From: Calliopsis andreniformis
Taxonomy: Eukaryota; Arthropoda; Insecta; Hymenoptera; Andrenidae
Length of the DNA stretch: 64,000 bases
Assembly (NCBI RefSeq): GCF_051401765.1
Contig: NW_027480532.1
Coordinates: forward strand, 186,001 to 250,000
Reading direction: 5' to 3'
Shown here: positions 52,036 through 63,202 of the stretch, one piece after another
Numbering within the stretch: position 1 is the first letter of the stretch
Layout of the letters: each line of letters begins with the position of its first letter
Program-made: the position numbers and the translations under genes
The notes under the pieces: generated by a model
Told to the model about the DNA's origin: nothing
The model's database searches: none
Seen by the model: only the letters and a program-made list of their open reading frames with translations

Positions 52036-53964
52036 TCAATCCTCAATCCTCAATCCTCAATCGTCAATTCTCAATACTCAATCTTCAATCCTCCATTCTC
52101 AATCCTCAATCCTCAATCCTCAATCCTCAATCCTCAATCCTCAATCCTCAATCATCATTCTTCAATCCTCAATACCCAATCCTCAATCTTCAATCCTCAA
52201 TCCTCAATCCTCAATTCTCAATCCTCAATCCTCTGTCCTCAGTCCTCTAACCTCAACCCTCAACCCTCAGCCCTCATCCTCAATCCTCAATACTCAATCG
52301 TCAATCCTCAATCTTCAATCCTCAATACTCAATCTTCAATAATCAATCCTCAATTCTCAATCCTCAATACTCAGTCCTCAATCCTCAACCTTCAATCATC
52401 AATACTCAGTCTTCAATCCTCAATCCTCAATCCTCAATCCTCAATCCTCATTCTTCAATCCTCAATACACAATCCGCAATCTTCAATCCTCAATCCTCAA
52501 TCCTCAATCCTCAATCCTCAGATCTCAAACATCAATACTCAACCCTCAGTCCTCGTCCTCAATCCACAACAATCAACCCTCATTCCTCATTCTTCAATCA
52601 TCAATATTCAATCTTCAGTCCTCAATCCTCAATCCTCAATCCTCAATCCTCAATCCTCAATGTTCAATCCGCAATACCCAATCCTCAATCATCAATCCTC
52701 AATCCTCAATCCTCAATCCTCAATCCTCAATCCTCAATACTCAATCCTCAATCCTCAGTCCTCAAACATCAAACCTCAATCTTCAATCCTCAATGCTCAA
52801 TCTTCAATCCTCCGTCCTCAACCCTCAACCTTCAAACATCAATCCTCAATCGTCAGGCTTCAATCCTCAATACTCAATCTTCAATCCTCAATCTTCAATC
52901 CTCATTCCTCAATCCTCATTCTTCAATCCTCAATACCCAATCCTCATTCTTCAATCCTCAATCCTCAATCCTCAATTCCCAATCCTCAGTCCTCAGTCCT
53001 AAGTCCTCAAATCTCAATCCTCAACCCTCAGCCCTCATCCTCAATACTCAATCCTCAATCTTCAACCCTCAATCCTCAATCCTGAAGCATCAACCCTCAA
53101 TCCTCAATCCTCCATCCTCAAACCTCAGTCCTCAATCCTCAATCGTCATTCGTCAATCCTCATTCTTCAATCATCAGTACCCAATCCTCAATCTTCAATC
53201 TTCAACCCTCAATCCTCAACTCTCAATCCTCAACCCTCAATCCTCAATCCTCAGACCTCAAACATCAATACTCAACCCTCAGTCCTCGTCCTCAATCCAC
53301 AACCATCAATCCTCAATCCTCAATCTTCAATCATCGATGTTCAATCTTCAGTCCTCAATCCTCAATCCTCAATCCTCAATCCTCAATCCTCAATTTTCTA
53401 TCCGCAATACCCAATCCTCAATCTTCAATCCTCAATCCACAATCCTCAATCCTCAATCCTCATTCTTCAATCCTCAACACCCAATCCTCAATCTTCAGTC
53501 CTCAATCCTCAATTCTCAGACCTCAACCCTCAATCTTCAATCCTCAATACTCAATCGGCAACCCTCAATCCTCAGTCCTCAATCCTCAATCCTCATTCTT
53601 CAATCCTCAATACCCAATCCTCAATCTTCAATCCTCAATTCACAATCCTCAATCCTCAATCCTCATTCTTCAATCCTCAACACCCAATCCTCAATATGCA
53701 ATCCTCAATTCTCAATTCTCAGACCTCAATCCACAATCTTCAATCCTCAATACTCAATCCTCAATCCTCAATCCTCAGACCTCAAACATCAATACTCAAC
53801 CCTCAGTCCTCGTCCTCAATCCACAACACTCAATCCTCGATCCTCAATCTTCAATCATCAATATTCAATCTTCAATCCTCAATCCTCAATCCTCAATACT
53901 CAATCCTCAATCCTCAATACTCAATCCTCAATACTCAACCATCAACCCTCAGTTCTCAATACTC

Positions 53965-54025
53965 AATAGAATATCCTGAATTCTCAGTATTCAATACTCA
54001 AACCTAAACACTCAACCCTCAATCC
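53965..54025 (+). repeat. Lone A block (AGTATTCA form), H3 copy 2, second
   Basis: Counterpart of 45949 at offset 8016. Confidence 0.84.
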
Positions 54026-55870
54026 TCAATCCTCCATCCTCAATCGTCAGGCTTCAATCCTGAATACCCAATCCTCAGTCTTCAATCTTCAATCCCCAGT
54101 CCTCAATTCTCAATCCTCAATCCTCAGTCCTCAGACCTCAAACCTCAATCCGCAACCCTCAGCCCTCATCCTCATTCCTCAATCCTCAATCGTCAATCCT
54201 CAATCCTCAATCCCCAACCCTCAATCCTCAATGTTCAATCCTCAATACCGAACACTCAGTCTTCCATCCTCAATCCTCAATCCTCAATCTTCAATCCTCA
54301 ATACTCAATCTTCAATCCTCCGTCCTCAATCCTCAACCCTCAATCCTCAACCCTCAATCGTCAGGCTTCAATCCTCAATACTCAATCTTCAATCCTCAAT
54401 CCTGAATCCTCATTCCTCAATCCACATTCTACAATCCTGAATACCCAATCCTCAATCTTCAATCCTCAATCCTCAATCCTCAACCCTCAATCCTCAATGT
54501 TCAATCCTCAATACCCTACCCTCAGTCTTCAATCCTCAATCCTCAATCCTCAATCTTCAATCCCCAATAATCAATCTTCAATCCTCAATCCTCAATCCTC
54601 AATCCTGAACCCTGAATTCTCAATCCGCAAACTCCAATCCTCTATACTCAGTCTTCAATCCTCAATCCTCAATCCTCAAACCTCATTCTACAATCCTCAA
54701 TACCCAATCCTCAATCTTCAATCCTCAATCCTCAATCCTCAATACTCAATCCTCAATCCTCAGTCCTCAGTCCTCAAACCTCAATCCTCAACCCTCAGCC
54801 CTCATCCTCAATCCTCAGTCCTAAATTCTCAATCCTCAAACCTCAAACCTCAATCCTCAACCGTAAGTCCTCGTCCTCAATCCTCAACCCTCAATTCTCA
54901 ATCCTCAGTCCAGAATCTTCAATCCTCAATACTCAATATTCAATCCTCAATCCTCAATCCTCAGTCCTCAATCCTCAATCTTAAATCCTCAATCCTCAGT
55001 CCTCAATCCTCAATCCTCATTCTTCAATACTCAATACCCAATCCTCAGTCGTCAATCATCAATCCTCAATCCTCAAATCTCAATCCCCTATCCTCAGTAC
55101 TCAGTCCTCAAACCTCAATCCTCAACCCTCAGCTCTCATCCTCAATTCTCATTCCTCAATCCTCAATCCTCAATCTTCAATCCTCAATACTCAATCTTCA
55201 ATAATCAATCCTCAATTCTCAATCCTCAATACTCTATCCTCAATCGTCAACCCTCAATACCCAATCCTAAATCTTCAATCCTCAATCCTCAATCCTCAAT
55301 TCTCAATCCTCAATCCTCAATCCTCAGACCTCAAACATCAATACTCAACCCTCAGTCCTCGTCCTCAATCCACAACCATCAATCCTCAATCCTCAATCTT
55401 CAATCATCGATATTCAATCTTCAGTCCTCAATCCTCAATCCTCAATCCTCAATCCTCAATCCTCAATGTTCAATCCGCAATACCCAATTCTCGATCTTCA
55501 ATCCTCAACCCACAATCCTCAATCCTCAATCCTCATTCTTCAATCCTCAACACCCAATCCTCAATACTCAATCTGCAACACTCAATACTCAGTCCTCAAT
55601 CCTCAATCCTCATTCTTCAATCCTCAATACCCAATCCTCAATCTTCAATCCTCAATCCACAATCCTCAATCCTCAATCCTCATTCTTCAATCCTCAACAC
55701 CCAATCCTCAATCTTCAATCCTCAATTCTCAATTCGCAGACCTCAATCCTCAATCTTCAATCCTCAATACTCAATCTTCAATCCTCAATCCTCAATCCTC
55801 AATACTCAATCCTCAATCCTCAATACTCAATCCCCAATACTCAACCATCAACCCTCAGTTCTCAATACTC

Positions 55871-55931
55871 AATAGAATATCCTGAATTCTCAGTATTCAA
55901 TACTCAAACCTCAACACTCAACCCTCAATCC
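55871..55931 (+). repeat. Lone A block (AGTATTCA form), H3 copy 2, third
   Basis: Counterpart of 47855 at offset 8016. Confidence 0.84.
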
Positions 55932-56687
55932 TCAATCCTCAATCCTCAATCTTCAATCGTCAATTCTCAATACTCAATCTTCAATCCTCCATTCTCAATC
56001 CTCAATCCTCAATCCTCAATCCTCAATCCTCAATCCTCCATTGTCAATCGTCAGGCTTCAATCCTGAATACCCAATCCTCAGTCTTCAATCTTCAATCCT
56101 CAGTCCTCAATTCTCAATCCTCAATCCTCAGTCCTCAGACCTCAAACCTCAATCCGCAACCCTCAGCCCTCATCCTCATTCCTCAATCCTCAATCGTCAA
56201 TCCTCAATCCTCAATCCTCAACCCTCAATCCTCAATACTCAATCCTCAATCCTCAGTCCTCAAACCTCAAACCTCAATCTTCAATCCTCAATACTCAATC
56301 TTCAATCCTCCGTCCTCAATCCTCAACCCTCAATCCTCAATCCTCAATCGTCAGGCTTCTATCCTCAATACTCAATCTTCAATCCTCAATCCTCAATCCT
56401 CATTCCTCAATCCTCATTCTTCAATCCTCAATACCCAATCCTCATTCTCCAATCCTCAATCCTCAATCCTCAATTCTCAATCCTCAATCCTCAGTCCTAA
56501 GTCCTCAAATCTCAATCCTCAACCCTCAGCCCTCATCCTCAATCCTCAATCCTCAATCTTCAACCCTCAATCCTCAACCCTGAAGCATCAACCCTCAATC
56601 CTCAATCCTCAGTCCTCAAACCTCAATTCTGAATCCTCAATCTTCAGACCTCAGACCTCAACAATCAGATGTCAATCGTGAATCCTT

Positions 56688-57098
56688 AATAGAATATCAT
56701 CAATTCACTGTTTTCAATACCCAATACTCAATCTGCAATCTTCAAATCTCTATTCACAAACATCAATTCTCATCACTCAACCCTCAACACTCAGTCCGCA
56801 ATCCTCAACCTTCAACCCTCAATCCTCAATACTGAATCCTCAATCCTCAATCGTCAATACTCAATACTCAATCTGCAATCCTCAATCCTCAATCTTCAAT
56901 CCTCAATCCTCAATCGTCGATCCTCAATCCCGAATCCTCAACCTTCAATCCTCAATCCTCAATCCCCAATCCTCAATCCTCAACCCTCAATCTTCAGTCC
57001 TCAATAATCAATCTTCAATCCTCAATTCTCAATACCCAATAGAATATCCTGAATTCTCAGAATTCAATACTCAAACCTCAACACGCAACCCTGAATCC
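56688..57098 (+). repeat. B-A module 15 (CACTGTTTTC subtype, 350-bp spacing)
   Basis: Counterpart of module 14 at offset 8016; A at 57038. Confidence 0.87.
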
Positions 57099-58602
57099 TC
57101 AATCCTCAGTCCTCAATCCTCAATCTTCAATCCTCAATACTCAATCTTCAATCCTCCATCCTCAATCCTCAGTCCTCAATCCTCAATCCTCAATCGTCAG
57201 GCTTCAATCCTCAATACTCAATCTTCAATCCTCAATCCTCAATCGTCATTCGTCAATCCTCATTCTTCAATCCTCAATACCCAATCCTCAATCTTCAATC
57301 TTCAACCCTCAATCCTCAACTCTCAACCCTCAACCCTCAATCCTCAGACCTCAAACCTCAACCCTCAACTCTCAGCCCTCATCCTCAATCCTCAATCCTC
57401 AGTCTTGAATCCTCAATCCTCAATCCTCAATTCTCAATCCTAAATCCTCAATCCTCAGACCTCAAATATCAATACTCAACCCTCAGTCCTCGTCCTCAGT
57501 CCACAACCATCAATCCTCAATCCTCAATCTTCAATCATCGATATTCAATCTTCAGTCCTCAATCCTCAATCCTCAATCCTCAATCCTCAATCTTCAATGT
57601 TCAATCCGCAATACCCAATCCTCAATCTTCAATCCTCAATCCACAATCCTCAATCCTCAATCCTCATTCTTCAATCCTCAACACCCAATCCTCAATCTTC
57701 AATCCTCAATCCTCAATTCTCAGACCACAACCCTCAATCTTCAATCCTCAATACTCAATCTGCAACCCTCAATCCTCAGTCCTCAATCCTCAATCCTCAT
57801 TCTTCAATCCTCAACACCCAATCCTCAATCTTCAATCCTCAATCCTCAATTCTCAGACCTCAATCCTCAATCTTCAATCCTCAATACTCAATCTTCAATC
57901 CTCAACACTCAATCCTCAATCCTCAATCCTCAATCTTCAATCCTCAATACTCAATCTTCAATAATCAATCCTCAATTCTCAATCCTCAATACTCTATCCT
58001 CAATCCTCAATCTTCAATCATCAATACTCAGTCTTCAATCCTCAATCCTCAATCCTCAATCCTCAATCCTCAATGATCAATCCGCAATACCCAATCCTCA
58101 ATCTTCAATCCTCAATCCTCAATCCTCAATCCTCAATCCTCAATCCTTAATACTCAATCCTCAATCCTCAGTCCTCACACCTCAAACCTCAATCTTCAAT
58201 CCTCAATACTCAATCTTCAATCCTCCGTCCTCAATCCTCAACCCTCAATCCTCAATCCTCAATCGTCAGGCTTCAATCCTCAATACTCAATCTTCAATCC
58301 TCAATCCTCAATCCTCATTCCTCAATCCTCATTCTTCAATCCTCAATACCCAATCCTCAATCTTCAATACTCAATCCCCAATCCTCAATTCTCAATCCTC
58401 AATCCTCAGTCCTAAGTCCTCAAATCTCAATCCTCAACCCTCAGCCCTCATCCTCAATCCTCAATCCTCAATCTTCAACCCTCAATCCTCAACCCTGAAG
58501 CATCAACCCTCAATCCTCAATCCTCAGTCCTCAAACCTCAATTCTGAATCCTCAATCTTCAGACCTCAGACCTCAACAATCAGATGTCAATCCTGAATCC
58601 TT

Positions 58603-58719
58603 AATAGAATATCATCAATTCATAGCTTTTAATACCCAATGCTCAATCTGCAATCTTCAAATCTCTATTCACAAACATCAATTCTCATCACTCAACCCTC
58701 AACACTCAGTCCGCAGTCC
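58603..58719 (+). repeat. B block without its A partner (CATAGCTTTT subtype)
   Basis: Carries TTCATAGCTTTTAATAC and CCAATGC. No A lies within 2 kb downstream. Counterpart at 62679. Confidence 0.85.
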
Positions 58720-59118
58720 TCAACCTTCAACCCTCAATCCTCAATACTCAATCCTCAATCCTCAATCGTCAATACTCAATACTCAATCTTCAATCCTCAA
58801 TCCTCAATCCTCAATCCTCAATCCTCAATCCTCAATCCTCAATCTTCAATCGTCAATACTCAATCTTCAATCCTCCATCCTCAATCCGCAACCCTCAATG
58901 CTCAATCCTCAATCCTCAATCCTCAAACCTCAATCTTCAATCCTCAATACTCAATCTGCAATCCTTAATCCTCAATCTTCAATGCTCAATACTCAATCGT
59001 CGATCCTCAATCCCCAATCCTCAATGTTCAATCCGCAATACCCAATCCCCAATCCTCAATCCTCAACACTCAATCCTTAATGTTCAATCCTCAATTCTCA
59101 ATCCTCAATACTCAATCC

Positions 59119-59126
59119 TCAATTTC
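59119..59126 (+). repeat. Eight-base unit TCAATTTC (H4 copy 1)
   Basis: Same octamer and flanks as at 21114. Confidence 0.78.
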
Positions 59127-60602
59127 TCAACCTTCAATCATCAATACTCAGTCTTCAATCCTCAATCCTCAATCCTCAATCCTCAATCCTCATTCTTCAA
59201 CCCTCAATACACAATCCTCAGTCTTCAATCCTCAATGTTCAATCCGCAATACCCAATCCTCAATCTTCAATCCTCAATCCTCAATACTCAATCCTCAATC
59301 CTCAATCTTCAATCCTCAATACTCAATCTTCAATAATCAATCCTCAATTCTCAATCCCCAATACTCAATCCTCAATCCTCAATCTTCAATCATCAATACT
59401 CAATATTCAATCCTCAAACCTCAATCATCAATCCTCAATACTCAATCCTCAATCCTCAATCTTCAATCCTCAATACTCAATCTTCAATAATCAATCCTCA
59501 ATTCTCAATCCCCAATACTCAATCCTCAATCCTCAATCTTCAATCATCAATACTCAATATTCAATCCTCAATCCTCAATCATCAATCCTCAATCTTCATT
59601 CCTCAATCCTCAATCCTCAATCCTCAATCATCATTCTTCAATCCTCAATACCCAATCCTCAATCTTCAATCCTCAATCCTCAATCCTCAATTCTCAATCC
59701 TCAATCCTCTGTCCTCAGTCCTCTAACCTCAACCCTCAACCCTCAGCCCTCATCCTCAATCCTCAATACTCAATCGTCAATCCTCAATCTTCAATCCTCA
59801 ATACTCAATCTTCAATAATCAATCCTCAATTCTCAATCCTCAATACTCAGTCCTCAATCCTCAATCTTCAATCATCAATACTCAGTCTTCAATCCTCAAT
59901 CCTCAATCCTCAATCCTCAGGCCTCAAACATCAATACTCAACCCTCAGTCCTCGTCCTCAATCCACAACAATCAATCCTCAATCCTCATTCTTCAAGTAT
60001 CAATATTCAATCTTCAGTCCTCAATCCTCAATCCTCAATCCTCAATCCTCAATCCTCAATCCTCAATGTTCAATCCGCAATACCCAATCCTCAATCTTCA
60101 ATCCTCAATCCTCAATCCTCAATCCTCAATCCTCAATCCTCAATCCTCAATACTCAATCCTCAATCCTCAGTCCTCAAACCTCAAACCTCAATCTTCAAT
60201 CCTCAATACTCAATCTTCAATCCTCCGTCCTCAATCCTCAACCCTCAATCCTCAATCCTCAATCGTCAGGCTTCAATCCTCAATACTCAATCTTCAATCC
60301 TCAATCCTCAATCCTCATTCCTCAATCCTCATTCTTCAATCCTCAATACCCAATCCTCATTCTCCAATCCTCAATCCTCAATCCTCAATTCTCAATCCTC
60401 AATCCTCAGTCCTAAGTCCTCAAATCTCAATCCTCAACCCTCAGCCCTCATCCTCAATCCTCAATCCTCAATCTTCAACCCTCAATCCTCAACCCTGAAG
60501 CATCAACCCTCAATCCTCAATCCTCAGTCCTCAAACCTCAATTCTGAATCCTCAATCTTCAGACCTCAGACCTCAACAATCAGATGTCAATCCTGAATCC
60601 TT

Positions 60603-61174
60603 AATAGAATATCATCAATTCACTGTTTTCAATACCCAATACTCAATCTGCAATCTTCAAATCTCTATTCACAAACATCAATTCTCATCACTCAACCCTC
60701 AACACTCAGTCCGCAATCCTCAACCTTCAACCCTCAATCCTCAATACTGAATCCTCAATCCTCAATCGTCAATACTCAATACTCAATCTTCAATCCTCAA
60801 TCCTCAATCCTCAATCCTCAATCCCCAATCCTCAATCTTCAATCGTCAATACTCAATCTTCAAGCCTCAATCCTCAATCCGCAACCCTCAATGCTCAATC
60901 CTCAATCCTCAATCCTCAAACCTCAATCTTCAATCCTCAATACTCAATCTGCAATCCTCAATCCTCAATCTTCAATCCTCAATCCTCAATCGTCGATCCT
61001 CAATCCCGAATCCTCAACCTTCAATCCTCAATCCTCAATCCCCAATCCTCAATCCTCAATCCTCAATCTTCAGTCCTCAATAATCAATCTTCAATCCTCA
61101 ATTCTCAATACCCAATAGAATATCCTGAATTCTCAGAATTCAATACTCAAACCTCAACACGCTACCCTGAATCC
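60603..61174 (+). repeat. B-A module 16 (CACTGTTTTC subtype)
   Basis: Spacing 511, A at 61114 preceded by AATACCC and with the perfect inverted repeat. Its tail reads ACACGCTACCC instead of ACACGCAACCC. Confidence 0.87.
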
Positions 61175-62678
61175 TCAATCCTCAGTCCTCAATCCTCAAT
61201 CTTCAATCCTCAATACTCAATCTTCAATCCTCCATCCTCAATCCTCAGTCCTCAATCCTCAATCCTCAATCGTCAGGCTTCAATCCTCAATACTCAATCT
61301 TCAATCCTCAATCCTCAATCGTCATTCGTCAATCCTCATTCTTCAATCCTCAATACCCAATCCTCAATCTTCAATCTTCAACCCTCAATCCTCAACTCTC
61401 AACCCTCAACCCTCAATCCTCAGACCTCAAACCTCAATCCTCAACTCTCAGCCCTCATCCTCAATCCTCAATCCTCAGTCTTGAATCCTCAATCCTCAAT
61501 CCTCAATTCTCAATCCTCAATCCTCAATCCTCAGACCTCAAATATCAATACTCAACCCTCAGTCCTCGCCCTCAGTCCACAACCATCAATCCTCAATCCT
61601 CAATCTTCAATCATCGATATTCAATCTTCAGTCCTCAATCCTCAATCCTCAATCCTCAATCCTCAATCTTCAATGTTCAATCCGCAATACCCAATCCTCA
61701 ATCTTCAATCCTCAATCCACAATCCTCAATCCTCAATCCTCATTCTTCAATCCTCAACACCCAATCCTCAATCTTCAATCCTCAATCCTCAATTCTCAGA
61801 CCACAACCCTCAATCTTCAATCCTCAATACTCAATCTGCAACCCTCAATCCTCAGTCCTCAATCCTCAATCCTCATTCTTCAATCCTCAACACCCAATCC
61901 TCAATCCTCAATCCTCAATCCTCAATTCTCAGACCTCAATCCTCAATCTTCAATCCTCAATACTCAATCTTCAATCCTCAACACTCAATCCTCAATCCTC
62001 AATCCTCAATCTTCAATCCTCAATACTCAATCTTCAATAATCAATCCTCAATTCTCAATCCTCAATACTCTATCCTCAATCCTCAATCTTCAATCATCAA
62101 TACTCAGTCTTCAATCCTCAATCCTCAATCCTCAATCCTCAATCCTCAATGTTCAATCCGCAATACCCAATCCTCAATCTTCAATCCTCAATCCTCAATC
62201 CTCAATCCTCAATCCTCAATCCTTAATACTCAATCCTCAATCCTCAGTCCTCACACCTCAAACCTCAATCTTCAATCCTCAATACTCAATCTTCAATCCT
62301 CCGTCCTCAATCCTCAACCCTCAATCCTCAATCCTCAATCGTCAGGCTTCAATCCTCAATACTCAATCTTCAATCCTCAATCCTCAATCCTCATTCCTCA
62401 ATCCTCATTCTTCAATCCTCAATACCCAATCCTCAATCTTCAATCCTCAATCCTCAATCCTCAATTCTCAATCCTCAATCCTCAGTCCTAAGTCCTCAAA
62501 TCTCAATCATCAACCCTCAGCCCTCATTCTCAATCCTCAATCCTCAATCTTCAACCCTCAATCCTCAACCCTGAAGCATCAACCCTCAATCCTCAATCCT
62601 CAGTCCTCAAACCTCAATTCTGAATCCTCAATCTTCAGACCTCAGACCTCAACAATCAGATGTCAATCCTGAATCCTT

Positions 62679-62795
62679 AATAGAATATCATCAATTCATA
62701 GTTTTTAATACCCAATGCTCAATCTGCAATCTTCAAATCTCTATTCACAAACATCAATTCTCATCACTCAACCCTCAACACTCAGTCCGCAGTCC
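62679..62795 (+). repeat. B block without its A partner (CATAGTTTTT subtype)
   Basis: Carries TTCATAGTTTTTAATAC; copy of the block at 58603 at offset 4076. No A before the window end. Confidence 0.85.
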
Positions 62796-63194
62796 TCAAC
62801 CTTCAACCCTCAATCCTCAATACTCAATCCTCAATCCTCAATCGTCAATACTCAACACTCAATCTTCAATCCTCAATCCTCAATCCTCAATCCTCAATCC
62901 TCAATCCTCAATCCTCAATCTTCAATCGTCAATACTCAATCTTCAATCCTCCATCCTCAATCCGCAACCCTCAATGCTCAATCCTCAATCCTCAATCCTC
63001 AAACCTCAATCTTCGATCCTCAATACTCAATCTGCAATCCTCAATCCTCAATCTTCAATGCTCAATACTCAATCGTCGATCCTCAATCCCCAATCCTCAA
63101 TGTTCAATCCGCAATACCCAATCCCCAATCCTCAATCCTCAACACTCAATCCTCAATGTTCAATCCTCAATTCTCAATCCTCAATACTCAATCC

Positions 63195-63202
63195 TCAATT
63201 TC
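63195..63202 (+). repeat. Eight-base unit TCAATTTC (H4 copy 2)
   Basis: 4076 bases after the octamer at 59119. Confidence 0.78.

Larger units (their letters stand above)
49718..57640 (+). repeat. Higher-order repeat H3, copy 2 (period 8016 bp)
   Basis: Near-identical to 41702-49624 with no visible length change. Copy-specific differences are TC to AG at 54912-54913 and T to C at 54096. After about 57640 it leaves the H3 pattern (GCAATAC followed by a TCAATCC ACAATCC run) and continues into the 4076-bp repeat. Confidence 0.92.
56876..60951 (+). repeat. Higher-order repeat H4, copy 1 (4076 bp)
   Basis: Landmarks recur 4076 bases downstream: A 57038 to 61114, B 58603 to 62679, octamer 59119 to 63195. 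It overlaps the end of H3 copy 2 because the H3 tail and the H4 head share sequence. Between the B blocks I count six hexamers and one octamer, giving 576 heptamers plus these, which is 4076. Confidence 0.85.

Noticed and set aside
41702..57640. Treating the 8016-bp duplication as a certain biological event
   Set aside because: Sequence alone cannot distinguish it from an assembler repeating the same path, so it is reported with that caveat.
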